Shown: piece by piece, positions 17,906-27,013 of the stretch
Position numbering within the stretch: the stretch's first letter is position 1
Layout: every line of letters starts with the position of its first letter
DNA from: Chitinophaga pinensis
Lineage (GTDB): Bacteria; Bacteroidota; Bacteroidia; SXHM01
NCBI GenBank assembly: GCA_945870105.1
Contig: CAMBRL010000021.1
Span: forward strand, 1 to 33,464
Length of the DNA: 33,464 nt
Reading direction: 5' to 3'
Made by a program: the position numbers and the translations under genes
The notes under the pieces: generated by a model
Told to the model about the DNA's origin: nothing
The model's database searches: none
The model's input: only the letters and a program-made list of their open reading frames with translations

Positions 17906-18412
17906 TTACTCCGAAATCCCGTCAAGTTCGTCCTGAAGTTCACTTGGCGCTAACTCAATATTCCAGCGTTTGGCAAAGGCTTCCTGCTGATACGAAAAGT
18001 CGCCATCCAGTTTGGCTTGTCTTTCGGTAATGCTTGCAATTAGCGCATCCAATCGCGCAACATCGGAGTCTTCAATGTTTTCTTTTTTCAAAATGCTAAC
18101 CATTTCGCTGTACTCTATTGCAACGATGCTTTTGTAGAATTTAAAAAGCGATAGCGCAGAACTTTTTAATGCAGCACCGTCTTCCCATGGTTTAACTTTT
18201 TCAACTGCTTCAATTGAAACATCTATTTGTTCCAGAATTAATTTCAGCGGCAGATCCATTTCTTCGCCTGCTTCAACGGCATAAGTAAAGTCAATTATGC
18301 GCTGGCCTATTTTATTTTGCTCGTCAACAATAAGGTCGTTGTACTCAACTGCGCTTTTTTGGGCAGAGGCGGCAAAGGGAAGTACTAAAAGAAGGAGAAG
18401 CAGGTTTTTCAT
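17906..18412 (-). CDS. Secreted hypothetical protein (LIC11966-like helical surface protein)
   Basis: Signal peptide MKNLLLLLLVLPFAASAQ and a helical body. Family assignment tentative. Confidence 0.55.
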   Translation of the reverse strand: MKNLLLLLLVLPFAASAQKSAVEYNDLIVDEQNKIGQRIIDFTYAVEAGEEMDLPLKLILEQIDVSIEAVEKVKPWEDGAALKSSALSLFKFYKSIVAIEYSEMVSILKKENIEDSDVARLDALIASITERQAKLDGDFSYQQEAFAKRWNIELAPSELQDELDGISE

Positions 18413-18464
18413 GGCAGGATTTTTTTTGAATGGGCAAAAGTAAAATAAAAAAGGATGAGTAATG

Positions 18465-18545
18465 GCACACGGATGACACGGATTAAACTGATTTACACGG
18501 ATTTTTTATCCGTTTTTATCCGTAGCATCCGTGTCATCCGTGTGC
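18465..18545. repeat. Large inverted repeat with perfect 19-bp arms GCACACGGATGACACGGAT / ATCCGTGTCATCCGTGTGC and internal ACACGGAT/ATCCGT repeats
   Basis: Arms 18465-18483 and 18527-18545; the interior contains further ACACGGAT and ATCCGT copies. Confidence 0.92.
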
Positions 18546-18570
18546 TATATTAACGATAACTTAATATTTC

Positions 18571-18578
18571 TACCTTTG
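18571..18578 (+). promoter_or_regulatory. Candidate -7 element TACCTTTG upstream of dxs
   Basis: Same TACCTTTGCG decamer as at 1227; 17 nt before the ATG at 18595. Confidence 0.45.
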
Positions 18579-18594
18579 CGCTTCATAAAATTAG

Positions 18595-20520
18595 ATGGAG
18601 ATAAAAGCCGGACCCCTTCTTGAAAAGGTGATTTATCCTTCCGACCTGAGAAAACTCAAACCGGAAGAATTACCTCAGTTTTGCGATGAACTTCGTCAAT
18701 ACATTGTAGATATTGTTTCTGTTAAAGGCGGACACTTTGGTGCCAGCCTTGGTGTGGTAGAGCTTACCGCTGCGCTGCATTATGTTTACAATACGCCTTA
18801 CGACCAATTAATCTGGGATGTGGGCCATCAGGCTTACGGTCATAAACTGATTACTGGACGCAGGGCTGATTTTCATACTAACCGTGTATATAAAGGACTT
18901 AGCGGTTTCCCGAAACGCAGCGAAAGTGAGTATGATACCTTTGGCGTTGGACACTCTTCCACTTCCATTTCTGCTGCCTTGGGTATGGCGGTGGCTTCGC
19001 GACTGAAAAACGAAAAATCTCGTCAGCATATTGCCGTAATTGGTGATGGAGCTATGACGGGAGGAATGGCTTTTGAGGGCTTGAATCACGCAGGTGTTGA
19101 AAACTCCAACATTCTTGTGGTTTTGAACGACAACTGTATGAGCATTGACCCTAACGTTGGTGCCCTGAAAGAATACCTGACCGATATCGCCACTTCACGC
19201 ACCTATAATAAAGCGAAGGACGAAATCTGGAATTTGCTTGGTAAAATAAGCATGTTCGGACCTACTGCCCGCGAGATAGTATCAAAAGTAGAAGGCGGTG
19301 TTAAAGCGGCTTTGCTGAAACAAAGCAATATGTTCGAGTCGATGCAGTTCCGTTATTTCGGGCCTATTGACGGGCATAATGTGGCGCACCTGGTTAAGGT
19401 GATGAATGATTTGAAAAACATTCCCGGCCCAAAGATTTTGCATTGCGTTACCGTAAAAGGTAAAGGTTATAAACTGGCGGAAGAAGATCAAACACTTTGG
19501 CATTCGCCCGGTTTGTTCAATAAAGATACCGGTGAGATTATTAAAGTAAAAACAGAAAAGCCTCAGCCTCCTAAATATCAGGATGTGTTTGGGCATACAA
19601 TAGTGGAATTGGCCGAGAAGAACGAGAAAATTGTGGGCGTTACGCCTGCCATGCCTTCGGGATGCTCGCTCAATATTATGATGAAAGCCATGCCGACCCG
19701 CGCTTTTGATGTGGGTATTGCCGAGCAACATGCCGTTACGTTTTCGGCTGGTATGGCTACGCAGGGCTTGGTTCCGTTCTGCAACATTTACTCAACCTTT
19801 ATGCAGCGCGCCTACGACCAGGTGATACACGATGTGGCGTTGCAAAAACTGAATGTTGTTTTCTGTCTGGATCGTGGCGGACTTGCCGGTGCTGACGGAC
19901 CAACGCACCACGGTGCTTTTGATATTGCTTACATGCGCTGCATTCCCAACATGGTGGTTTCGGCTCCCATGAATGAGGAGGAATTGCGCAACCTGATGTA
20001 CACTGCACAGCAGGAAAACATGGGTCCTTTCTCTATCCGTTACCCGCGCGGAAACGGGGTGATGGTTGACTGGAAAAAACCTTTCCAATTAATTGAAGTG
20101 GGCAAAGGCCGCAAACTAAAAGACGGTGAAGATGTAGCGGTGCTTTCATTAGGACACATCGGCAACCATGCCGCCAACGCTATTAAAGGACTAGAAAATC
20201 AAGGCATCTCAGCCGCACATTACGATATGCGTTTTGCCAAACCTTTGGACGAAAAATTATTGCATGAAGTGTTTACCAAATTCAATAAAGTAATTACCAT
20301 TGAAGACGGCTGCCTGCCCGGAGGGATGGGAAGCGCCATAGTAGAATTTATGGCCGATAATAATTACAACGCGCATGTAAAACGCCTGGGTATTCCCGAC
20401 CATTTTATTGAACACGGCACGCAGGTAGAATTGTACAAAGAGTGTGGCTTCTACGAAGAGCACGTGATAGAAGCTGCCCAACAGCTTACGGGGATTAAGA
20501 AAAGGGCGATAGCGGGGTAA
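18595..20520 (+). CDS. dxs: 1-deoxy-D-xylulose-5-phosphate synthase
   Basis: GGHFGASLGVVELTAALHYVYNTPYDQLIWDVGHQAYGHKLITGR, GDGAMTGGMAFEGLNHAG, DIAEQHAVTF-type motif (VGIAEQHAVTFSAGMA), DRGGLAGADGPTHHGAFD. Confidence 0.98.
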   Translation: MEIKAGPLLEKVIYPSDLRKLKPEELPQFCDELRQYIVDIVSVKGGHFGASLGVVELTAALHYVYNTPYDQLIWDVGHQAYGHKLITGRRADFHTNRVYKGLSGFPKRSESEYDTFGVGHSSTSISAALGMAVASRLKNEKSRQHIAVIGDGAMTGGMAFEGLNHAGVENSNILVVLNDNCMSIDPNVGALKEYLTDIATSRTYNKAKDEIWNLLGKISMFGPTAREIVSKVEGGVKAALLKQSNMFESMQFRYFGPIDGHNVAHLVKVMNDLKNIPGPKILHCVTVKGKGYKLAEEDQTLWHSPGLFNKDTGEIIKVKTEKPQPPKYQDVFGHTIVELAEKNEKIVGVTPAMPSGCSLNIMMKAMPTRAFDVGIAEQHAVTFSAGMATQGLVPFCNIYSTFMQRAYDQVIHDVALQKLNVVFCLDRGGLAGADGPTHHGAFDIAYMRCIPNMVVSAPMNEEELRNLMYTAQQENMGPFSIRYPRGNGVMVDWKKPFQLIEVGKGRKLKDGEDVAVLSLGHIGNHAANAIKGLENQGISAAHYDMRFAKPLDEKLLHEVFTKFNKVITIEDGCLPGGMGSAIVEFMADNNYNAHVKRLGIPDHFIEHGTQVELYKECGFYEEHVIEAAQQLTGIKKRAIAG

Positions 20521-20521
20521 A

Positions 20522-21094
20522 TTATTTCACCTTTTTATACCGAAAACAATCCACCGTATGGTCATTTACCATACCCACCGCCTGCATAAACGCATAGCAA
20601 ATAGTAGTACCCACAAACTTAAAACCGCGCTTGAGTAAATCCTTGCTCATGGCATCTGATTCGGGGCTACGCGAAATAAAATCTTTCAGCGTGCGGTTTT
20701 TGTTGGTGATGGTTTTGTAGTTAGTGAATTGCCAGATATACTTATCAAAACTGCCAAACTCCTTTTGCACTTCTAAGAATTTTTGTGCGTTGATAACAGC
20801 CGCCCGCACTTTCAGTTTGTTGCGGATAATTCCTGCATCGTTTAAAAGCGACTCGATTTTTTTCTCGTTATACTTTGCAATTTTCTTTGCATCAAAATTG
20901 TCAAACGCCTTGCGGAAGTTTTCGCGTTTGTGCAAAACGGTTTTCCAACTCAGTCCTGCCTGGAAAGCATCGAGGATAACGGCTTCAAATAATTTTTGGT
21001 CATTGTGTTGCTGAGTTCCCCATTCGTGGTCGTGGTACTGTTGCATCAACTCATCAGCGCCCGGCCAGGGGCAACGTTTTTTTTCTTTTGCCAT
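20522..21094 (-). CDS. tag: DNA-3-methyladenine glycosylase I
   Basis: KRCPWPGADELMQQYHDHEWGTQQHNDQKLFEAVILDAFQAGLSWKTVLHKRENFRKAFDNFD; GTTICYAFMQAVGMVNDHTVDCFRY. Confidence 0.95.
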   Translation of the reverse strand: MAKEKKRCPWPGADELMQQYHDHEWGTQQHNDQKLFEAVILDAFQAGLSWKTVLHKRENFRKAFDNFDAKKIAKYNEKKIESLLNDAGIIRNKLKVRAAVINAQKFLEVQKEFGSFDKYIWQFTNYKTITNKNRTLKDFISRSPESDAMSKDLLKRGFKFVGTTICYAFMQAVGMVNDHTVDCFRYKKVK

Positions 21095-21130
21095 AACTAT
21101 TACATCTTAAATATTACCTATTACATAAAA

Positions 21131-22669
21131 TCACCCTGCCCAGTTATCCCTATCCAAACTGCGATATTGTATCGCCTCCGCAAGATGTGCAGAGGTAATG
21201 TCTTTGCTATCCTCCAAATCCGCAATCGTGCGCGCTACTTTTAAAATTCTATCAAACGCACGTGCCGAAAGTCCGAGTCTATCAGTGGCACGTTTCAACA
21301 TATCTTTGCCCCGCTCATCAATCTTGCACATCTGTTTCAGCACCTTGCTGCTCATTTGAGCGTTGCAGTGCATATTTTCATTTTCCTTAAATCTTTCTTC
21401 CTGCACATCACGAGCTTTTATAACACGGTCGCGCACCTTTTCACTTTTCTCCGAAAGATGTTCCTGTGTCAATTCACTAAACGCAACGGGAGTAACTTCC
21501 ACATGAATATCAATGCGGTCTAAAAGCGGCCCGGATATTCTGTTCAAATATTTTTGCACCACACCCGGAGCGCACACACAATCTTTCTCGGGATGGTTAT
21601 GATAACCGCAAGGACAAGGGTTCATGCTCGCCACCAACATAAATGAGGCAGGATACTCCACACTTTGTCTGGCCCGCGAAACCGTTACTACTCTATCCTC
21701 CAGCGGCTGACGCATTACTTCTAACACCGTGCGTTTAAACTCGGGCAATTCATCTAAAAATAAAACACCATTGTGCGCCAATGATATTTCACCCGGCTGC
21801 GGAATACTTCCTCCACCAACTAAAGCCACATCTGAAATGGTGTGATGTGGCGAACGAAACGGGCGCAATGTTACAAGAGAAGTATGCTTTCCCATCTTGC
21901 CCGCAACGGAATGTATTTTGGTTGTCTCCAATGCTTCAGCCAAACTAAGCGGAGGTAAAATAGTGGGCAGTCTTTTTGCCAGCATGGTTTTACCCGCCCC
22001 GGGCGGCCCGATAAGAATAACATTATGTCCGCCTGCTGCAGCAATCTCCAACGCACGTTTGATATTCTCCTGTCCTTTTACATCACAAAAATCCAGATCC
22101 GTTTCGTTCAGCCGCGAATAAAATTCATCGCGGGTGTTTACAATCGTTTGTTCTAAAGGCTTTTCACCATTGAAAAACTCAATCACATCTTTTACATTTT
22201 CTGCACCGTAAACTACAAGGTCGCCAACGATAGCAGCTTCACGCGCATTTTCTTTTGGCAGAATAAAACCTTTGAAACCTTCTTTCTTTGCTTGAATGGC
22301 AATCGGCAGTGCGCCTTTTATCGGTTGCAAACTTCCATCCAATGAAAGCTCGCCCATGATGATGTACTTGCCAACTTCATCCGCCAGAATTTGTTCCGAT
22401 GCAGCCAGAATACCAACCGCCAGTGTAAGGTCGTAAGCCGAACCTTCTTTGCGGATATCAGCAGGCGCCATGTTAATCACAATCTGTTTTCCGGGAACGC
22501 GGTAGTCGTTGTTCTTTAAGGCTGCCTGTATGCGGTGCTGACTTTCTTTTACTGCGCTGTCGGGCAAACCCACCAGCATAAATCCTACTCCGGGAACAAT
22601 GTTCGTTTCAACCGTTATAGTTGTTGCATTAACTCCGCTAACCGCGCCACCAAAGGTTTTTACAAGCAT
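21131..22669 (-). CDS. YifB/ComM family Mg chelatase-like AAA ATPase
   Basis: GLPDSAVKESQHRIQAALKNN, LIGPPGAGKTMLAKRLPTILPPL, RPFRSPHHTISDVALVGGG, LFLDELPEFKR, SMNPCPCGYHNHPEKDC. Confidence 0.96.
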   Translation of the reverse strand: MLVKTFGGAVSGVNATTITVETNIVPGVGFMLVGLPDSAVKESQHRIQAALKNNDYRVPGKQIVINMAPADIRKEGSAYDLTLAVGILAASEQILADEVGKYIIMGELSLDGSLQPIKGALPIAIQAKKEGFKGFILPKENAREAAIVGDLVVYGAENVKDVIEFFNGEKPLEQTIVNTRDEFYSRLNETDLDFCDVKGQENIKRALEIAAAGGHNVILIGPPGAGKTMLAKRLPTILPPLSLAEALETTKIHSVAGKMGKHTSLVTLRPFRSPHHTISDVALVGGGSIPQPGEISLAHNGVLFLDELPEFKRTVLEVMRQPLEDRVVTVSRARQSVEYPASFMLVASMNPCPCGYHNHPEKDCVCAPGVVQKYLNRISGPLLDRIDIHVEVTPVAFSELTQEHLSEKSEKVRDRVIKARDVQEERFKENENMHCNAQMSSKVLKQMCKIDERGKDMLKRATDRLGLSARAFDRILKVARTIADLEDSKDITSAHLAEAIQYRSLDRDNWAG

Positions 22670-22699
22670 GATTAATTCTTTTGTGTTAATTAAAAATAA

Positions 22700-23740
22700 T
22701 TATTTATAAATAAAAACTTCCACCTCCCCATTCTCCTTCACATATCCGCGATACATCCCCGGTGAATTAAAAGGCATAGCAATATTACCTTGGGCATCAA
22801 TGGCAATTATACCGCCCGTTCCTTCACCACCAAGATCAACTAATTTTTTATTTACAACTATACCTGCCGCTTCCTGAAGCGAAACATTTTTGTATTCCAT
22901 CATCGCTGAAATATCATACGCTACTATGCTGCGGATAAAATATTCGCCATGTCCGGTGCACGAAACAGCGCAGGTTTTATTATTGGCATAAGTGCCTGCA
23001 CCAATAATAGGGGAGTCTCCAATGCGCCCGAATTTTTTGTTGGTCATTCCTCCTGTTGAAGTTGCTGCGGCAAGATTTCCGTTTATATCTAATGCAACCG
23101 CACCCACCGTTCCGAATTTACTGTCGGGGTTGGGATTAAACTCCACATCAAACGAAGGTTTTACATCGCCTTTATCTTCGCTATGGTCAAGCTGAATTTT
23201 TTCTGAATCTTTTATTTTCTGCCATTGTTCCCAGCGCAGGCTGTCAAAAAAATACTCCGGTTCTGCTAATTCTAATTTTTGTTCAGCAGCAAATTTCTCA
23301 GCGCCTATGCCGGTCATCATTACGTGAGGTGATTTCTCCATCACCTTACGCGCAGCCGAAACAGGGTTCTTAATATTTGTTACTCCTGCCACTGCACCTG
23401 CCTCCAATGTTTTACCGTTCATGATGCTTGCGTCCATTTCGTTTTTCCCTTCGGCAGTAAATACAGCACCTTTTCCTGCATTAAACAAAGGAGAATCTTC
23501 CATCACTCTTACTGCAGCTTCCACTGCATCCAGACTGCTGCCACCTGATTTTAAAACGGTGTAGCCTGCATCCAGTGCATCTTTCAGCTTTTGTTTGTAA
23601 GCATTTTCCAATTCAGGAGTCATGCTTTCTTTTAATATAGTTCCTGCACCACCGTGAACGGCAAGCGCAAACTTTTGTGACTGTGCAATTGAGTTACTCA
23701 TTGAAAAAAGAATTATTGAAGCGAGAAATACTGTTCTCAT
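22700..23740 (-). CDS. Isoaspartyl peptidase / type III L-asparaginase (Ntn hydrolase), secreted (ORF extends to 23872)
   Basis: FALAVHGGAGTILKE, SSLDAVEAAVRVMEDSPLFNAGKGAVFTAEGKNEMDASIM, GTVGAVALDINGNLAAATSTGGMTNKKFGRIGDSPIIGAGTYAN. Signal-peptide-like start MRTVFLASIILFSMSNSIAQ at 23740. Confidence 0.93.
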   Translation of the reverse strand: MRTVFLASIILFSMSNSIAQSQKFALAVHGGAGTILKESMTPELENAYKQKLKDALDAGYTVLKSGGSSLDAVEAAVRVMEDSPLFNAGKGAVFTAEGKNEMDASIMNGKTLEAGAVAGVTNIKNPVSAARKVMEKSPHVMMTGIGAEKFAAEQKLELAEPEYFFDSLRWEQWQKIKDSEKIQLDHSEDKGDVKPSFDVEFNPNPDSKFGTVGAVALDINGNLAAATSTGGMTNKKFGRIGDSPIIGAGTYANNKTCAVSCTGHGEYFIRSIVAYDISAMMEYKNVSLQEAAGIVVNKKLVDLGGEGTGGIIAIDAQGNIAMPFNSPGMYRGYVKENGEVEVFIYK

Positions 23741-23814
23741 TTCACAAATGTATAATTGTTTTACATGAACACACAAACACGTGTACACATGAACACTTTC
23801 CCTATTTTCGCTGC

Positions 23815-24600
23815 GTGAACAAAATCCGTTTTGCATTTCGTTACCTGCTATACCTGCTGAAAGCCCGAACACGTCACGGCACGCATTCTCCTTTTGTTTA
23901 CAATCTGCTGGATGAAGTTATTTACGACAGCGCACATTTTTACGTCTTTGATGAAATTGAATCGTTGCGTAAAAAACTTTTGCGCGATGAACGAACAATC
24001 AACATTAAGGACTACGGAGCAGGTTCAACAATAAATTCATCACCAACGCGCAAACTGAAAGACATTGCAAAGAACTCTGCAAAGGCTGATAAATATGGTC
24101 AACTCATGTTTCGCATTATTCAAAAGTTTAAACCCGAAACGCTTTTGGAATTAGGAACCTCACTTGGTATCAGCACCATTTATCAGGCTTCCGCTGCTCC
24201 GAAAAGTAAACTGATAACAATAGAAGGTTGTCCCGAAACTGCTGCTGTTGCAAAAGAGAATTTTGAAAAACTGAAATTGAGTAACGTTGAAATAGTTGTC
24301 GGAAATTTTGATGAAACACTTTCTTCAACACTCAACAATATCACAAGATTGGATTATACTTTCTTTGATGGCAACCATCGCAAAGCCCCGACATTAGACT
24401 ACTTCAGGAAATGTCTCACTAAAGTCAACAATGATTCTGTTTTTGTTTTTGATGACATTCATTGGTCAGATGAAATGGAAGAAGCCTGGGAAGGAATCAA
24501 AGCGAATCCTTCGGTGACGGTAACAATAGATTTATTTTTTGTCGGCTTGGTTTTCTTCCGGAAAGAACAGAAGAAACAGGATTTTATTATCCGTTATTAG
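23815..24600 (+). CDS. Class I SAM-dependent (O-)methyltransferase (probable GTG start; ORF extends to 23677)
   Basis: RHGTHSPFVYNLLDEVI, LLELGTSLGISTIYQASAAPKSKLITIEGCPETAAVAKENFEKLKL, YTFFDGNHRKAPTLDYF, VFDDIHWSDEMEEAWE. Confidence 0.85.
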   Translation: MNKIRFAFRYLLYLLKARTRHGTHSPFVYNLLDEVIYDSAHFYVFDEIESLRKKLLRDERTINIKDYGAGSTINSSPTRKLKDIAKNSAKADKYGQLMFRIIQKFKPETLLELGTSLGISTIYQASAAPKSKLITIEGCPETAAVAKENFEKLKLSNVEIVVGNFDETLSSTLNNITRLDYTFFDGNHRKAPTLDYFRKCLTKVNNDSVFVFDDIHWSDEMEEAWEGIKANPSVTVTIDLFFVGLVFFRKEQKKQDFIIRY

Positions 24601-25321
24601 TCTGTTCAATTTTCTCCAGCGCCTTTTCGGCCGCTGATTGCTCAGCACGTTTTTTAGAGAAATCCTGTCCTGTGCCGAGCACCTCATCATTTACAACCGC
24701 ATTAATCACAAATAATTTGCGTGCGCCCATATCGGTTTCTGCCACCACTTCAAAACACAATGTTTTGCGCTCCTTTTGAATCCATTCAATCAAACGGCTT
24801 TTGAAATTCAATTCCTGTTCCTGCAATTCGTCCACATCAATATGGTTATTGATGAGTTGAACAAGAACGAAGTTTTTTGTTTTAACAAAACCTTTGTCTA
24901 AATAAATGGCGCCAATCATGGCTTCCAGTGCATCACCCATAATTGAGTTACTGCGCATGTTTCCGCGATTATCACTTTTAATGAATTTATCTAAGCCCAT
25001 TTTCTGGGCAAGATGATTCAGGTTTTTGCGGCTTACAATTTTGGAACGCAACTCGGTCAAAAACCCTTCGTCTTCAAACGGATATTTTTTAAAAAGATAA
25101 TCCGCAACTATTGCATCCAATATTGCATCGCCCAAAAATTCAAGTCGCTCGTTACTGGCTTTTATGCCTGCTTTCACTTCGGGCGCCACCGATTTGTGAA
25201 AAAAAGCAAGTTTGTAAAGGTTAAGATTATCAGGGTAAAAGCCGAGCAGGTTTTTCAGTGATGCGACAAATTTTTTGTCATCACCGGAAAGTAAATTCCG
25301 TTTTAGATAATTAATCGGCAA
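24587..25321 (-). CDS. rnc: Ribonuclease III
   Basis: SNERLEFLGDAILDAIVADYLFKKYPFEDEGFLTELRSKIVSR; MGDALEAMIGAIYLDKG; C-terminal dsRBD. Confidence 0.96.
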   Translation of the reverse strand: MPINYLKRNLLSGDDKKFVASLKNLLGFYPDNLNLYKLAFFHKSVAPEVKAGIKASNERLEFLGDAILDAIVADYLFKKYPFEDEGFLTELRSKIVSRKNLNHLAQKMGLDKFIKSDNRGNMRSNSIMGDALEAMIGAIYLDKGFVKTKNFVLVQLINNHIDVDELQEQELNFKSRLIEWIQKERKTLCFEVVAETDMGARKLFVINAVVNDEVLGTGQDFSKKRAEQSAAEKALEKIEQTNNG

Positions 25322-26575
25322 TCAGGAAATATGCTTTTTGAAAATTACAGAAGCGTTGTGTCCTCCAAAACCAAACGTATTGCTAAGAGCTGCATTTACC
25401 GTGCGTTTCTGTGCAGTATTGAACGTGAAGTTCAGTCGCGGGTCAAATTGAGGATCGTCAGTAAAGTGGTTAATCGTTGGCGGAACAATATTATTTTTCA
25501 CCGCAAGAACAGAAGCAATGGATTCAATTGCTCCTGCAGCACCCAATAAATGTCCTGTCATTGATTTGGTGGAACTGATATTGAGTTTGTATGCATTATC
25601 ACCAAACACAGCTTTAATAGCTTTTGATTCGGCAATATCACCCAGCGGAGTTGAAGTTCCGTGAACATTGATATAGTCAATAGCTGAAAAATCCATTTCT
25701 GCATCTTCCAATGCAGAACGCATTACGTTCAGCGCTCCCAAACCTTCAGGATGCGGAGCAGTGATATGATTAGCATCAGCAGACATGCCACCGCCAACTA
25801 CCTCGGCATAAATTTTTGCTCCACGTGCAATTGCGTGTTCCCGTTCTTCCAAAATTAAAGCACCTGCACCTTCACCTAAAACAAAACCATCGCGGTCAAG
25901 GTCAAACGGACGTGAAGCAGTTTCAGGATTATCGTTGCGTGTTGAAAGTGCGTGCATGGCATTGAAACCGCCAATTCCTGCTTCATTTACAGCCGCTTCA
26001 GAACCACCTGTAACGAAGATATTTGCTTTGCCTAAACGAATGTAATTGAACGCATCAATAATAGCATTGGTAGAAGAAGCACAGGCCGAAACCGTTGTGA
26101 AATTAGGTCCGCGCAAGCCGTATTTAATAGAAATATGGCCAGCTGCAATATCGGCAATCATTTTAGGAATAAAGAAAGGATTGAAACGTGGAGTTCCATC
26201 GCCTTTCACAAATTCAGCACACTCGTTATAAAATGTTTCCAATCCGCCAATTCCCGAACCCCAGATAACACCGGCTTTGTCAACGTTTATTTTGGTAAGG
26301 TCAATGCCCGAATCTTTGATGGCTTCGTCAGCAACCACTAGTGCGTATTTCGCAAAAGGATCCATTTTACGGGCTTCTTTGCGGTCAAAGAAATCTTCTT
26401 CTTTGAAATTTTTTATTTCGCACGCAAAACGGGTTTTGAACTTTGAAGCATCAAAACGGGTGATGGGTGCTGCACCGCTTGTACCTTTAAGCAGATTTTC
26501 CCAAAACTGAGTCGCAGTATTTCCGATGGGCGTTAAAGCTCCTAATCCTGTTACTACAACTCTTTTCAGCGTCAT
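25322..26575 (-). CDS. fabF: Beta-ketoacyl-ACP synthase II
   Basis: RVVVTGLGALTPIGNTATQFWENLLKGTSG, VSACASSTNAI, NVHGTSTPLGDIAE, STKSMTGHLLGAAGAIE. Confidence 0.98.
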   Translation of the reverse strand: MTLKRVVVTGLGALTPIGNTATQFWENLLKGTSGAAPITRFDASKFKTRFACEIKNFKEEDFFDRKEARKMDPFAKYALVVADEAIKDSGIDLTKINVDKAGVIWGSGIGGLETFYNECAEFVKGDGTPRFNPFFIPKMIADIAAGHISIKYGLRGPNFTTVSACASSTNAIIDAFNYIRLGKANIFVTGGSEAAVNEAGIGGFNAMHALSTRNDNPETASRPFDLDRDGFVLGEGAGALILEEREHAIARGAKIYAEVVGGGMSADANHITAPHPEGLGALNVMRSALEDAEMDFSAIDYINVHGTSTPLGDIAESKAIKAVFGDNAYKLNISSTKSMTGHLLGAAGAIESIASVLAVKNNIVPPTINHFTDDPQFDPRLNFTFNTAQKRTVNAALSNTFGFGGHNASVIFKKHIS

Positions 26576-26605
26576 GCGCTATGGAATATTATATTTCTGT
26601 AAAAA

Positions 26606-26670
26606 CATAAAATCACCTCACATTTGGTGCGAAGTGATTTTATGCAAAAGAAAACACGAGCTTCGTGTTT
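26606..26670. promoter_or_regulatory. Two consecutive hairpins between acpP and fabF
   Basis: CATAAAATCAC/GTGATTTTATG (26606-26616/26634-26644) and AAACACGA-GCT-TCGTGTTT (26652-26670). Confidence 0.55.
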
Positions 26671-26907
26671 CTACTTCGCGTTAGCCTCAATATACTCAAT
26701 TGCCTGACCAACTGAGCTGATATTTTCAGCCTGATCGTCAGGAATGGCGATGTTAAATTCTTTTTCAAATTCCATGATTAACTCAACGGTATCTAAAGAA
26801 TCGGCACCTAAATCGTTGGTGAAACTCGCTTCGTTGGTTACTTCGTTTTCGTCAACGCCAAGTTTGTCAACGATGATGGCTTTTACTCTTGATGCAATGT
26901 CTGACAT
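26671..26907 (-). CDS. acpP: Acyl carrier protein
   Basis: [81 protein letters not shown] phosphopantetheine site. Confidence 0.97.
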   Translation of the reverse strand: MSDIASRVKAIIVDKLGVDENEVTNEASFTNDLGADSLDTVELIMEFEKEFNIAIPDDQAENISSVGQAIEYIEANAK

Positions 26908-27013
26908 GGTTAAATTATTTGATGTTTTTTGTGTTTGTGGCTGCAAACTTAGTAAAATTAAATATCTGACGAATAAATATTGATTTTCAGGTAATGTAAA
27001 AGAAATTTAATCC

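Noticed and set aside
19282-19731. Minus-strand 149-aa ORF within dxs
   Set aside because: Antisense to dxs, His/Phe-rich shadow translation.
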